Source of the DNA: CAYXLI01 sp964464925
Lineage (GTDB): Bacteria; Acidobacteriota; Terriglobia; Bryobacterales; Bryobacteraceae
Reading direction: 5' to 3'
Length of the DNA stretch: 64,000 bases
Assembly: GCA_964464925.1 (NCBI GenBank)
Contig: CAYXLI010000025.1
Coordinates: 25,309 to 89,308 of the forward strand
In this document: positions 51,600-60,881 of the stretch, piece by piece
Layout: every line of letters begins with the position of its first letter
Position numbering within the stretch: the stretch's first letter is position 1
The notes under the pieces: generated by a model
Databases searched by the model: none
What the model was told of the DNA's origin: nothing
Seen by the model: only the letters and a program-made list of their open reading frames with translations
Translations under genes and position numbers: made by a program

Positions 51600-52349
51600 T
51601 TAAAAGTTCACGATGGACGCGAAGGAGGTAGGATCGAGGCTCGCGCCTCCTACCAGGGCACCATCGATATCAGGCTGTGCCATCAGGCCTTTTACGTTAT
51701 CGGGTTTCACGCTGCCGCCGTAGAGGATACGGATAGCCGACCCTGCCCCACTGCCAAATTTCCCAGTGACTAAACCGCGCAGGTAACGGTGAGCATCCGC
51801 TGCGATATCAGGCGTTGCCGTCTTTCCCGTCCCAATTGCCCAGACGGGTTCGTAGGCGATAACGACCTTCGCAAACTCCTCAGGTGAGAGTCCGGCGAGC
51901 CCGCCATCGAACTGCGTTTTCAGCACGGATTCCGTATTCCCGGATTCACGCTCCTCCAGGCGCTCGCCGACGCAGACGATCGGCTGCAGGCCGTATTCCA
52001 GCGCCGCCTTGGTGCGCTTCAGCACTGTCTCGTCCGTCTCGCCGAAATACTGACGGCGCTCGCTGTGGCCGATGATCACACACTTCACGCCCGCTGCAGT
52101 CAGCATGGGGCCGGAGATCTCGCCTGTGAACGCGCCTTCCTTCTGCCAGAAGATATTCTGCGCACCAATGGCTACACGGGATCCCTTCGCTGCAGCAACC
52201 GCAGCAGGGATATTGATGAAGGTGGGGCAGATCGCAATATCGCAATGCGAAGACTGCGCCACCAGCGGAATGAATTTTTCGAAAAAGGCCGTGGTCTCCG
52301 GAGCGGTCTTGTACATCTTCCAGTTACCGGCCATGAAAGGGGTTCGCAT
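51600..52349 (-). CDS. tpiA: Triosephosphate isomerase
   Basis: Glycolytic TIM interconverting dihydroxyacetone phosphate and glyceraldehyde 3-phosphate. Active-site residues: Lys in AGNWKMYKT (about 11), His in VIIGHSERRQYF (about 97), and Glu in VIAYEPVWAIGTGKTATP (about 170), which also includes loop 6; the phosphate-binding ILYGGSVKPDN is present. Its 249 residues are usual. The start ATG gives the typical MRTPFMAGNWKM. It stands apart from other glycolytic genes, 31 bases after the Tat oxidoreductase on the same strand. Confidence 0.97.
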   Translation of the reverse strand: MRTPFMAGNWKMYKTAPETTAFFEKFIPLVAQSSHCDIAICPTFINIPAAVAAAKGSRVAIGAQNIFWQKEGAFTGEISGPMLTAAGVKCVIIGHSERRQYFGETDETVLKRTKAALEYGLQPIVCVGERLEERESGNTESVLKTQFDGGLAGLSPEEFAKVVIAYEPVWAIGTGKTATPDIAADAHRYLRGLVTGKFGSGAGSAIRILYGGSVKPDNVKGLMAQPDIDGALVGGASLDPTSFASIVNF

Positions 52350-52380
52350 GATTTGTGAACCTTGATTTTATCGCGGCAGG

Positions 52381-53679
52381 TTAAACGAACTGATACGTCC
52401 CTGGCACCGGAAGTGGGACGGGGTCCATCTTCTTGTTGTAGTCAAAGTCCTTTGGCATGAGGTCCTGCTTCGAGTTCAGGATCATCTCCCAAGTTATCTC
52501 GCGGCCGGAGTAAGCCGACTCACGAGCCATGATGCACGTCAGCGTACTTTCAGCCACCCGCATTCCTTCATTCACGTAAGGACCCTCCCCGGTGATGCTC
52601 TTCAGAAGTTTGACGTGCTCCCGGACGTATGGATTGATGTCCTTCGTGCCCATATCGAGACCATTCGATTTGCCCTTGCTGCCCACGATGAGGTCACTGA
52701 CGTTGCGATACGTGCCCTGTGGAAACTGCCGGCAATTACTGCTCAGGTGAACTCCATTCGGATATACAAAGTCGGAGGACATGTGGTCATAAATGTTGCC
52801 GTAGAGTTCTTCCCGCGGACGCCACACGGCTCCTCCCGAGGCGACCACCTTCACCGGATGCGTGCCCATGACCCAATTGATGAAGTCGATGTTGTGGAAG
52901 TGCTGCTCCACGATCTGATCCCCGCAGAGCCACAGGAACGAATACCAGTTGCGTTGCTCCCATTCCATATCGCCCCACTTCGGATCTCTGGCCTTGGCGT
53001 GGAAGACGGGTGAGCTCAAATACCAGGAGAACAACGCGACCACATCGCCAATCGCGCCGTTCTGCACCTTTTCCACGGTTTCCACGTAGTCGCGTTGTGC
53101 GTGCCTCTGCGCTCCGGAGACGACAGTCAGCTTCTTTTCTTCCGCTTTGCGAGTTGCGGCCATGAACCTTCTGGCCCCCGTCGCGTCAGTGGCAATCGGC
53201 TTCTCCGTGAACACGTGCTTGCCGGCATTTACGGCAGCCTCGAAGTGCATCGGCCGGTAACCCGGAGGCGTGCAGAGCATCACGATATCCACGTCCGACC
53301 GCACCAGTTTCTCGAACGCATCGAACCCGACAAAGTGCCGTTCCGGTTCCACCTTCACGCGTTCTCCGACGTCCTTCACCAGGTCTTCGGCGGTCAACTG
53401 GACCGGTTTGCCATTGCGCTCCACTGTGATTCCGGCGTGGCGCGCAAGATATTTCGGATCGCGCAACTGCTTCAACGAACCCTCGAGTTTGTCCTCGAAC
53501 ACGTCCGCCATGGCGACCAGATGCAGGCCCTGATTGCCCGTGAGCGTATCGACAACGGCCTGAGTGCCGCGGCCGCCACAACCAACGAGTCCGGCGCGGA
53601 GCGGCCGGTTTGCGGGTGCAGAATTCGCCAGCGAAGCGGTGGCGGAAGCTGCGAGAAAGGAACGGCGAGTTACATTCAT
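52381..53679 (-). CDS. Tat-exported Gfo/Idh/MocA family oxidoreductase
   Basis: A 432-residue periplasmic NAD(P)-type oxidoreductase. The ATG at 53679 opens the Tat signal (VTRRSFLAASATASLANSAPA); the frame extends five codons further but without gain. Rossmann motif GLVGCGGRGTQAV, active-site TEKPIATD, and long inserts (residues about 80-110) are seen. It differs from the tandem pair elsewhere in the window: it belongs to another subgroup, with an extended helical insert after the first half of the Rossmann fold. It is divergent from the cytochrome/copper gene, 63 bases apart, perhaps sharing a regulatory region. Substrate unknown. Confidence 0.9.
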   Translation of the reverse strand: MNVTRRSFLAASATASLANSAPANRPLRAGLVGCGGRGTQAVVDTLTGNQGLHLVAMADVFEDKLEGSLKQLRDPKYLARHAGITVERNGKPVQLTAEDLVKDVGERVKVEPERHFVGFDAFEKLVRSDVDIVMLCTPPGYRPMHFEAAVNAGKHVFTEKPIATDATGARRFMAATRKAEEKKLTVVSGAQRHAQRDYVETVEKVQNGAIGDVVALFSWYLSSPVFHAKARDPKWGDMEWEQRNWYSFLWLCGDQIVEQHFHNIDFINWVMGTHPVKVVASGGAVWRPREELYGNIYDHMSSDFVYPNGVHLSSNCRQFPQGTYRNVSDLIVGSKGKSNGLDMGTKDINPYVREHVKLLKSITGEGPYVNEGMRVAESTLTCIMARESAYSGREITWEMILNSKQDLMPKDFDYNKKMDPVPLPVPGTYQFV

Positions 53680-53742
53680 GACGCCCGGAATCATATCAAA
53701 TAGGGGATGTTCAGCGCCGGTGAATCCGGCTAAAATCGGAAC

Positions 53743-55074
53743 ATGTCGCGAACAGCAGGGATGGTCTTTTTATTGACTGGCGCACTTTGCAGCGCAAAGG
53801 ACATTACGTATTACAAGGATGTTGCACCAATTGTGCAAAGCCGTTGCCAGGAGTGCCACCGGCCCGGCGAAGCGGCTCCCATGTCTCTTCTCACTTACAA
53901 GGATGTGCGGCCTTGGGCTAAGGCGATAAAGAGTGCCGTGCTAAGCAAGAAGATGCCACCGTGGTTTGCGGATGAAGCGCATGGCGAGTTCTCCAATGAC
54001 CGTCGTCTGAGCGAATCGGAATTGAAGACCCTGGCCGCCTGGGTAGACGGCGGAGCGAAGGAGGGCGACCCGGCCGACGGGCCTAAGCCGCATCAATTCT
54101 CAGAGGGTTGGACGATCGGCAAGCCCGACGTCGTGCTGGAAATGCCCACGGAAGTGAAGATCCCGGCCAGTGGAAAGATCGAATACACCTACGTCGTGGT
54201 ACCGACGCGGTTCGCAGACGATAAGTGGGTGGAGAAGATTGAAGTGCGCCCCGGCAACCGCTCTGTCGTCCACCACGTTGTGCTCTATGCGCGCGCTCCC
54301 GGATCCAAGTTCATGCAAGCCGCGCAGCCCGGAATCCCATTCGTGCCGAAGGAGCCGGACACCAAGCCGGAACATAAGCCCGATAACGGGGTAGGCGTCT
54401 TCTATGCGCTGGGTGCCGAGACGCTGGAGATGGCGTCCGTCTATGTTCCGGGAGGGCTTGCATATACGACACTGCCGGGCCAGGCGCGATTGATCAAGGC
54501 CGGCACGGATCTCATCTTCCAAATGCACTACACCGCGAACGGTAAGGAGACAGCCGACAGATCTCAGGTCGGCATTGTGTTCGCGAAGGACCCGCCGAAG
54601 GAGCGCGTCATCAACACCTTTGTCTACAATCCGAATCTCCACATTCCGCCGATGGCTGCCAATCATCCTGTAAAAGCAACCGTCACCGTACATGAGCAGG
54701 TGAAATTGCAGTCGATGTTCCCACACATGCACGTGCGCGGAAAAGCGATGGAGTACAAGGCCATCTATCCAACCGGAGAAACACAAACGCTGTTGAGTGT
54801 GCCGCGATACGATTTCAACTGGCAACTCACGTATCTGCTGAAAGATCCGATTGTGTTGCCGAAGGGGACTAAGCTCGAAATCACTGCCTGGTATGACAAT
54901 TCGCCTAATAATCCGAACAATCCGGATCCCAAGCAGGACGTCTATTGGGGCGAGCAGACCTGGGAGGAGATGCTGGCCGCCTTCGTAGATTTCGCGATAC
55001 CCGCTGATGCCAAGCCGTCCGATATCGCGCGCCCGAAGAAGCCCGCCGCACCTGCCGCGGGAGGCTTGCAATAA
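53743..55074 (+). CDS. Cytochrome c domain fused to copper type II monooxygenase-like domain
   Basis: A 443-residue exported protein. A signal peptide (SRTAGMVFLLTGALCSA) is followed by a c-type heme motif CQECH with KDVAPIVQSRCQECHRPGEAAPMSLLTYKDVRPWAKAI (about 25-65), the planctomycete/acidobacterial-type cytochrome. From about 130 it resembles the peptidylglycine/dopamine monooxygenase core, with VVHHVVLYA (His-His ligands), FQMHYTANG (HxH-type copper site region) and a second site around SMFPHMHVRGKAM. Such fusions are annotated as ascorbate-dependent monooxygenase-like. The native electron donor and substrate are unknown. Confidence 0.85.
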   Translation: MSRTAGMVFLLTGALCSAKDITYYKDVAPIVQSRCQECHRPGEAAPMSLLTYKDVRPWAKAIKSAVLSKKMPPWFADEAHGEFSNDRRLSESELKTLAAWVDGGAKEGDPADGPKPHQFSEGWTIGKPDVVLEMPTEVKIPASGKIEYTYVVVPTRFADDKWVEKIEVRPGNRSVVHHVVLYARAPGSKFMQAAQPGIPFVPKEPDTKPEHKPDNGVGVFYALGAETLEMASVYVPGGLAYTTLPGQARLIKAGTDLIFQMHYTANGKETADRSQVGIVFAKDPPKERVINTFVYNPNLHIPPMAANHPVKATVTVHEQVKLQSMFPHMHVRGKAMEYKAIYPTGETQTLLSVPRYDFNWQLTYLLKDPIVLPKGTKLEITAWYDNSPNNPNNPDPKQDVYWGEQTWEEMLAAFVDFAIPADAKPSDIARPKKPAAPAAGGLQ

Positions 55075-55177
55075 GCCGGGGCCCTCTGTTAATTACCGCA
55101 CCGGCCGGTACGTCTGTAGATTTGTGGAACAATTCCAACCGGGTTGCGTAGATAGCACCAGAGAGAGGAGAAGCGCC

Positions 55178-56122
55178 GTGTTTGTTCGATCCGCTTTGTT
55201 AATGATGGCGGCTGTGTCCGTCTCGATGGCCGCCGACTCAGGTCTCTTGAGTCTTGCGCCAGGTAATACCAAGGTTGTGATGGGGCTGCACGTGGACCGC
55301 AGCGTCAATTCCCCTTTCGGTCAATTTCTGATGAAGCAGATGCAGAAGGATGACTCCGACTTCCAGAAGTTCGTCACCGCAACCGGCTTCGACCCGCGGC
55401 GCGATCTGACGGAAGTGATCACGGTCACCTCGGCGGACCAGAAGGGGCACGGACTGGTTCTTGCCCGCGGAACGTTCGACCTCGGCAAGATTCAGGCCGC
55501 CGCGACCCAGCAGGGCGCCGCGTTTACCAACTACAAGGACGTGCAGGTGATCACGGGCAAAAGCGGCAATGACGGTTGGATCGCCTTCCTGGACTCCCGT
55601 ACGGCGCTGGTGGGAGATTCGGGTTCCGTAAAGGCGGCCATCGACCGCCGCGGTGGGGCGTCCGCGCTCGACTTTAAACTCTCCAGCAAGGTCCAGGACG
55701 TCAGCAACCGCTATGACGCGTGGATGGTGAGCACAGCACCGATGTCTAACTTCGCGGGCAAAATGCCTGACCCGCAGATGAACGGGGCTCTGAAGGGCGA
55801 CATGATCCAGGGAATCGAAATGGCCAGCGGTGGCATCCAGTTCGGATCCAACATTCAGATTGCCGGGGAGGCTGTGACGCGTTCGGACAAGGATGCAAGC
55901 GCACTGGTGGACGTGGTCAAGTTCCTCGCCGGAATGGTTCAGCTCAATCGCGACAAACCGGAGGTTTCAAACCTGGCCTCGATCCTCGATTCGCTGACCC
56001 TGAAATCGTCCGGCAATACGATGAGTCTTTCGCTGACCGTTCCGGAGCCGCAGTTGGAGCAGTTGATACAAACTAAGCCGAACGCGAAGAAGCGCACCGT
56101 CAAGAATGTCCAATTGCGCTAG
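55178..56122 (+). CDS. Secreted protein of unknown function
   Basis: A 314-residue protein beginning with GTG at 55178, chosen because an AGGAG lies seven bases upstream (55166-55170) and the codon opens a signal peptide (FVRSALLMMAAVSVSMAAD). A longer frame starts at 55007 but the extra residues are not conserved-looking. Blocks include APGNTKVVMGLHVDRSVNSPFGQFLMKQM, LTEVITVTSADQKGHGLVLARG and LVGDSGSVKAAIDRRGG, repeating a beta-alpha pattern. It may be a periplasmic lipid- or ligand-binding fold, but no family is recognised and I do not assign one. Confidence 0.68.
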   Translation: MFVRSALLMMAAVSVSMAADSGLLSLAPGNTKVVMGLHVDRSVNSPFGQFLMKQMQKDDSDFQKFVTATGFDPRRDLTEVITVTSADQKGHGLVLARGTFDLGKIQAAATQQGAAFTNYKDVQVITGKSGNDGWIAFLDSRTALVGDSGSVKAAIDRRGGASALDFKLSSKVQDVSNRYDAWMVSTAPMSNFAGKMPDPQMNGALKGDMIQGIEMASGGIQFGSNIQIAGEAVTRSDKDASALVDVVKFLAGMVQLNRDKPEVSNLASILDSLTLKSSGNTMSLSLTVPEPQLEQLIQTKPNAKKRTVKNVQLR

Positions 56123-56126
56123 TAAT

Positions 56127-56972
56127 CTACTTGAGCAGTCCGCGTGTGCGTAGCCAATTCCCCAGCAGTGTTGGCCAGATGGAAAGGGTCGCATCGGTAG
56201 GAGCAAGTCCCACGCCGTGCGGCCCGTTCTGGAAGATGTGCATCTCCGCAGGAACACCGGCCTTGCGCAAAGCCATATAGAACAGAACTGAGTTTTCGAC
56301 CGGCACCACGGGGTCGGCGGTTGTATGGAACAGGAAGACCGGCGGGGTTTGGCCCGTCACCTGCTTCTCGTTAGAGAGCAAGTCCACCAGTTTCGGATCC
56401 GGGTTATCTCCTAGCAGGTTCTTCCGCGACCCTGAGTGCGCGAACTCGCCGAAGCTGATTACCGGGTAACCCAAGATGGCGAAGTCTGGCCGCGAACTGA
56501 TGCCGTCCGTGGTATCGAAATGCGTGGCCGCCGTGGCCGAGAGATGGCCGCCAGCCGAAAACCCGATAATCCCGATTCGGTCCGGAGAAATCTTGTACTC
56601 CGCCGCTCGCGAGCGAACCAGCCGAATTGCTTTCTGGGCGTCCTGCAAGGGAGCCGGATGATGGTAACGGGGGCCGAGCCGATACTTGAGGACCACCGCC
56701 GTAACACCCAGGCTATTGAACCATTGGGCGATCTGCTTGCCTTCGTGATCCATAGCGAGATGTGCGTAGCCTCCGCCAGGACAGACCACAACGGCGGTCG
56801 GCACAGCAATCTGCCGTTCGGCCGGATACACCGTGATCGCGGGCTTATCCGCCTCTTCGGACCCGGCCGCTCCCGGCGCTCCGTTGGGCCACAGCAGTTC
56901 GGGGACGGGCTCTTTCTTCTGAGCAGCGGCGACGGAAATCAGGATCAATGCGACAGCTAAGATTCTTGTCAT
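56127..56972 (-). CDS. Exported alpha/beta-hydrolase (BD-FAE/acetylesterase-like)
   Basis: A 281-residue hydrolase with signal peptide (TRILAVALILISVAAAQ). The oxyanion block CPGGGYAHLA, nucleophile GFSAGGHLS (Ser about 142), acid in TTADPVVP and base in GPHGVGL are all present, so it should be active. It is most like bacterial acetylxylan or feruloyl esterase-type carbohydrate esterases. It is the last gene of a four-gene minus-strand operon and its ATG overlaps the LD-carboxypeptidase stop (ATGA). It ends four bases from the convergent unknown gene, so any shared terminator would be bidirectional. Confidence 0.9.
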   Translation of the reverse strand: MTRILAVALILISVAAAQKKEPVPELLWPNGAPGAAGSEEADKPAITVYPAERQIAVPTAVVVCPGGGYAHLAMDHEGKQIAQWFNSLGVTAVVLKYRLGPRYHHPAPLQDAQKAIRLVRSRAAEYKISPDRIGIIGFSAGGHLSATAATHFDTTDGISSRPDFAILGYPVISFGEFAHSGSRKNLLGDNPDPKLVDLLSNEKQVTGQTPPVFLFHTTADPVVPVENSVLFYMALRKAGVPAEMHIFQNGPHGVGLAPTDATLSIWPTLLGNWLRTRGLLK

Positions 56973-57988
56973 ACCAGGGCAGATTCCTCAATCGTTAGTT
57001 CGCCTTTGTCGGCATCCAAAGTGGCCATAACGCCCAACGGTAGCGTGAGCTGGTCGGATGTGTGTCCGAACGTCAGGCCGGACAGCACGGGCACCTTCAG
57101 CGGCTTCAGAATATTATCTACGGTTTCCCCGACTGTGTAAGGCGATGCGAAGGACGGCTTATAGTCGGAGGGGCCGCACTCGGAACACTCGCCCCAGATC
57201 ACGCCCGCCGCTTGATCCAGTTTTCCGGCCAGGCGGAGATGCGTCAGCATACGGTCCACGGAATACGCCTGCTCGCCCACGTCCTCAATCGCGAGAAGCT
57301 TGCCGCGGGTATCGATTTCATAAGGGCTACCCATGAGGGCGGCAATCAGCGACAGATTGCCCGCCACCAGGCGTCCGCGCGCCTTCCCCGGACGAACGGT
57401 CCGCAATGGGTGTGGCGGCCGCATATCGGCGGTCTGCGGATTCGTGACCGTACCGATTGGCTTCGTTTCGAAAAGCGCCTTCCGGAAGTTCTCCTGAGTG
57501 TACGAAGTAAAACGAGAGACGGCGACCGGACCATGGAAAGTCACCAGCCCTGTCTTCTGATGAATGGCGACGTGCAGCGATGTGATGTCGCTGTAGCCGA
57601 GTAGAATCTTCGGATTGTGACGGATCAGGTCGTAGTTGATTCCATCCAGGATCTGCATTGCGCCGTATCCGCCACGGATACAGAATATGCCCTTGATCTC
57701 CGGATCACGGAACATTTCGTGCAGATCCGCCAGCCGGTCCTGCACGGATTGTTCATAACTGGTCCGTTTACCGACGCCCTTACCAAAGCGTGCACGAAGT
57801 CCGAAGTACTTCGCCATGGCGGCAGCCATTGCGAGACTGTCGGGATCCGCAACCATCGTGGATGGAGTGATCATGCCTACGAGATCGCCGGGCCGCAAGA
57901 CCTTGGGCTTGATGAGTCCGGCAGCCTTAGCGGCTGGATTGGCCAGGAGCGCACTGGCGGCAGACGCGAACAGGGTTCGGCGTGTCAT
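56969..57988 (-). CDS. LD-carboxypeptidase (S66 family)
   Basis: A 339-residue exported S66 peptidase that removes the terminal D-Ala from murein tetrapeptides or acts on related peptides. The N-terminus (TRRTLFASAASALLANPAAKAAG) resembles a Tat signal. Catalytic residues: nucleophile Ser in LLGYSDITSLH, Glu in LLAIEDVGEQAY, His in LTFGHTSDQLTLP. RGGYGAMQILD forms the family substrate loop. LdcA is cytoplasmic in E. coli; the Tat-like signal suggests a periplasmic variant here. It lies 8 bases after the DUF5703 gene and overlaps the esterase (ATGA). Confidence 0.9.
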   Translation of the reverse strand: MTRRTLFASAASALLANPAAKAAGLIKPKVLRPGDLVGMITPSTMVADPDSLAMAAAMAKYFGLRARFGKGVGKRTSYEQSVQDRLADLHEMFRDPEIKGIFCIRGGYGAMQILDGINYDLIRHNPKILLGYSDITSLHVAIHQKTGLVTFHGPVAVSRFTSYTQENFRKALFETKPIGTVTNPQTADMRPPHPLRTVRPGKARGRLVAGNLSLIAALMGSPYEIDTRGKLLAIEDVGEQAYSVDRMLTHLRLAGKLDQAAGVIWGECSECGPSDYKPSFASPYTVGETVDNILKPLKVPVLSGLTFGHTSDQLTLPLGVMATLDADKGELTIEESALV

Positions 57989-57996
57989 TCCTCAGC

Positions 57997-60222
57997 TTAC
58001 TGTGACCGCCCGTCTCCACGGACAACATCGGCTGCTCTGCGCTCCGGAGTCACCCTGTATTCCAGCTTGCCGCGGCGATACGAGCCCTCGACGGTCGTGT
58101 TCTGCGGTGCCCGAAGCTTGAATTCGACATCCCAATCTTTCGGCCAGGCGGGAAGCAGGACGATTCGGTTGCCTTCACACTGCATCAACATCGTCTGAAG
58201 CGCCATCATGGCGACGTTGCCGTGGTCCTGGTCGGGAGTCCAGTCGAAATTTGGTCCCCAGAATGCCGGGAAGCGGCTATCGGGATCTTTGGTGCTGAAG
58301 TTCTGCACAACAGCATCGCGGGCTTCGCTGGTAAGCCCCAGGTACGCGGCCTGAATTGCATCAGGCGTCCAGCCGCCCGTACGCTTGATGCGCCGGGCTT
58401 CAAAGGCGGCCAACGCAGCTTCGCTGTCCGGTTTTAGAACGCCGTAGAGCCTGTATGGGAACACTGCGTATAGTTCGGGGTTCTCCGTGTTCTTCGGTTC
58501 GCCAAAGGTCTTCTCGGCCGGAGCCAGCATCGTCTTGCCATTCACTTCTTTGACCGGAATATCCGGCAAGCTCTGCAGGATCCGGCGCGCCGCATTCTGG
58601 GCATTCCTGCCGATCGGCACCTTCTGATTGAACAAGTTTGTAATTACGAATTTCAGGCCTGCCACATCGGGAAGCGGATTCACCGCATCCTGCCATGTTT
58701 CCAACGACTGCGCAGGAGCAATCCGCATCTTGCCGCCGGGTTGCCGCTCGTAATGCTTGTCGTAGAAGTTGATAATTCCTTCCGCAAGCGGCACCACTGT
58801 CGTCCGCAGGAATTCCTTGTTCCCGGTGTAGAGGCTGTAATCCAGCGCCATTTGCACAAGCTCGAGCGTATTCGAGTAGTAGTACCGGATGTATGGATTT
58901 TCCACGTAAGAGAGCGGCTTTCCAGCGCGCTTCCAGCCGTAATCCTTATTCGTGTAGGCACCCCAGAAGTACATCGTTTCCGGTAAGAACAGGCCGTCAT
59001 GGTTGAAGTAGAGCTTCGTGCGGCGCGAAGCCATCATGGACGCCTCTGTATACATCCGGAAGAACGGAAGCATCAGGTCGTGGTCTCCGGCGGCGAGCAT
59101 CGGCCAGTAAATATGCCGGGTGTTCTGGAACCAGTAAGGTCCACCCCACTTGCGGTAATCTGCGTCGAAGGTGCTATCGCCTACTTTGGCGTCTACGGTG
59201 AAGATCGATCCATTGAACTTGATCGGGTAAGCGCCTCGTCCTGCGCAGGCGTTTATGTATCGCTGTAACGCGTATCCTTGCGAAACCGTCGTTTGGGGTT
59301 TCCCGCCGCTGGCGCGCAACCAGCTTCGATTCCAGAAGGCGTCCCACCATTCGTCATGTGCCTGTTTCAAGGTCACCAGCGAAGACGTAGCGTGCCGGGA
59401 AATCTGGTTGTTCAGTTCCGAGACGAATTGATCCGGGCTGTCCGCCTGCATTGTCAGCACATCCACGGCAATCACATGCCGTGTGCGCCGCTCCGCACTG
59501 CGCAGTGCGGTCGCATTCATCTTCGTCAGACCTTCCCCGGAAATGCCCGCGCCGAACGTGCGGTTCAAAATCGGGTCAGGGAAGCCGAAGTCCGTCATAC
59601 CCTGCAACTTCATGATTTCCGGGAAAGCCGACCGGGCATTCCGGTGATACCAAACGATGCGGTTCTCCGAATCGAGCGCCAGCGAATCACCGTATGACAC
59701 GATTTGTCCGGGGCCGCCATTCAGGCCATAGGCGCTATGCGCCTCGTCGCCTTCGATGAATCGCTGCTGATCGCGCCAGCGCTCGTAGATCACTTGGATG
59801 TCGCTGCGCTGGGTAGTATCCACAACGACGTGAATTACGGGCGCATTGGCATCTACCCACAGCGAGATACTCGCTGCGTTGTCCGTTTTCCCACCAGTGA
59901 CCTGGAACTCACCCGTACTGAGCTTTAGAGTCTGCCGAAAACTTCCACCATTTGACAAGGGGTTTGGTGAGATCCGCACGCGAACGCGGCCGATCTTCAA
60001 TAGCCGGACAGTCTCGCTCCAGGAATCGGTCTTGGAAATGTAGAACACCAGATCGCCGCTCGGCTCGACCCAGGCATTCACGCCGATGTCGCCGTTCCCA
60101 AGAGGCATGGAGCCGGAGAAATCCTTGCTCGGAGAAGTCCAGAGAACGTTGTACTGGTCGATGGGCTTCTGGCCAAATGCGGCGAGACTAAGGAGCAAGG
60201 AAAGTGCAAGGCGCTTCATCAT
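57997..60222 (-). CDS. DUF5703/glycoside hydrolase 95-like secreted protein
   Basis: A 741-residue exported protein (signal MMKRLALSLLLSLAAFG). An N-terminal beta-sandwich domain (about 20-270: WTSPSKDFSGSMPLGNGDIGVNAWVEPSGDLVFYISKTDSW) is that of DUF5703/GH95-type proteins. The (alpha/alpha)6 barrel follows from about 295 (YALQRYINACAGRGAYPIKFNGSIFTVD...FWGPNFDWTPDQDHGNVAMMALQTML) and ends in a beta domain. GH95 enzymes cleave alpha-L-fucosides or galactosides; whether the catalytic residues survive cannot be judged by eye. Neighbouring LD-carboxypeptidase and esterase genes suggest a cell-wall or glycan-degradation operon. Confidence 0.85.
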   Translation of the reverse strand: MMKRLALSLLLSLAAFGQKPIDQYNVLWTSPSKDFSGSMPLGNGDIGVNAWVEPSGDLVFYISKTDSWSETVRLLKIGRVRVRISPNPLSNGGSFRQTLKLSTGEFQVTGGKTDNAASISLWVDANAPVIHVVVDTTQRSDIQVIYERWRDQQRFIEGDEAHSAYGLNGGPGQIVSYGDSLALDSENRIVWYHRNARSAFPEIMKLQGMTDFGFPDPILNRTFGAGISGEGLTKMNATALRSAERRTRHVIAVDVLTMQADSPDQFVSELNNQISRHATSSLVTLKQAHDEWWDAFWNRSWLRASGGKPQTTVSQGYALQRYINACAGRGAYPIKFNGSIFTVDAKVGDSTFDADYRKWGGPYWFQNTRHIYWPMLAAGDHDLMLPFFRMYTEASMMASRRTKLYFNHDGLFLPETMYFWGAYTNKDYGWKRAGKPLSYVENPYIRYYYSNTLELVQMALDYSLYTGNKEFLRTTVVPLAEGIINFYDKHYERQPGGKMRIAPAQSLETWQDAVNPLPDVAGLKFVITNLFNQKVPIGRNAQNAARRILQSLPDIPVKEVNGKTMLAPAEKTFGEPKNTENPELYAVFPYRLYGVLKPDSEAALAAFEARRIKRTGGWTPDAIQAAYLGLTSEARDAVVQNFSTKDPDSRFPAFWGPNFDWTPDQDHGNVAMMALQTMLMQCEGNRIVLLPAWPKDWDVEFKLRAPQNTTVEGSYRRGKLEYRVTPERRAADVVRGDGRSQ

Positions 60223-60225
60223 TTG

Positions 60226-60789
60226 CTATTTCTTCGTGTACGTCACATTCACAGTGGTGCCTGCCGGGGAAGACCCAATGCTCAATACAGCCACCAACTT
60301 CTTTTCCGAATCTTGTGCCAGCAGCATACAACCGTTCTGCTGGTTCGCCGGCAAGACCGACACTCGCATACCCCTCTTTTTCAAGTCGGCGGGGAATGCG
60401 GCACAAACGGGCTCGACAGCCTCGCCGACAACGAAACCGACACTGCCTCCGCCGGCGTTATCCCTCATGCTGAAGACATTCTTCGCCGGATAGCCGGGAA
60501 CCGAGGGAATCCACTCCGGTACGCTTCCGTGCCCCGCGCCGAAGTCAATCACACTTCCATCTGCCGACCGCATCACCAGAAGCCCGGTTTCAGGATCCGC
60601 CAACGCTTCTCCCCCTTGCCCTATGCGGACCACCAGGCTCGCCCGACCCAGCCGTAGCGGAGTGTCTCGCCGGAGGCGCAGCAACTCTCCCGCAGCCAGG
60701 ATCAGCCCGGCCACTACACTTACAGCCACCAGGAACAGAACGGCGTTCCATCCCGAGCGATTCACCGACCGATCAGGCACTGTCGGCAT
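60226..60789 (-). CDS. Membrane-anchored protein of unknown function
   Basis: A 187-residue protein with one N-terminal membrane helix (about 15-34: NAVLFLVAVSVVAGLILAAGELL) and a small predominantly beta extracytoplasmic part with two Cys (about 128 and 153) that might form a disulfide. It has no recognised domain. It is first in the operon containing DUF5703, LD-carboxypeptidase and esterase genes, three bases before the DUF5703 start, which argues for a shared envelope role. Confidence 0.6.
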   Translation of the reverse strand: MPTVPDRSVNRSGWNAVLFLVAVSVVAGLILAAGELLRLRRDTPLRLGRASLVVRIGQGGEALADPETGLLVMRSADGSVIDFGAGHGSVPEWIPSVPGYPAKNVFSMRDNAGGGSVGFVVGEAVEPVCAAFPADLKKRGMRVSVLPANQQNGCMLLAQDSEKKLVAVLSIGSSPAGTTVNVTYTKK

Positions 60790-60881
60790 GTTACCTAGAA
60801 AGGGTTGATACTGATCATATCAGTCTGCGGGCAGTTTTTGCGGGAAACCGTGAGCAGCAAAACCAAAAGCAAAGGAAAATT

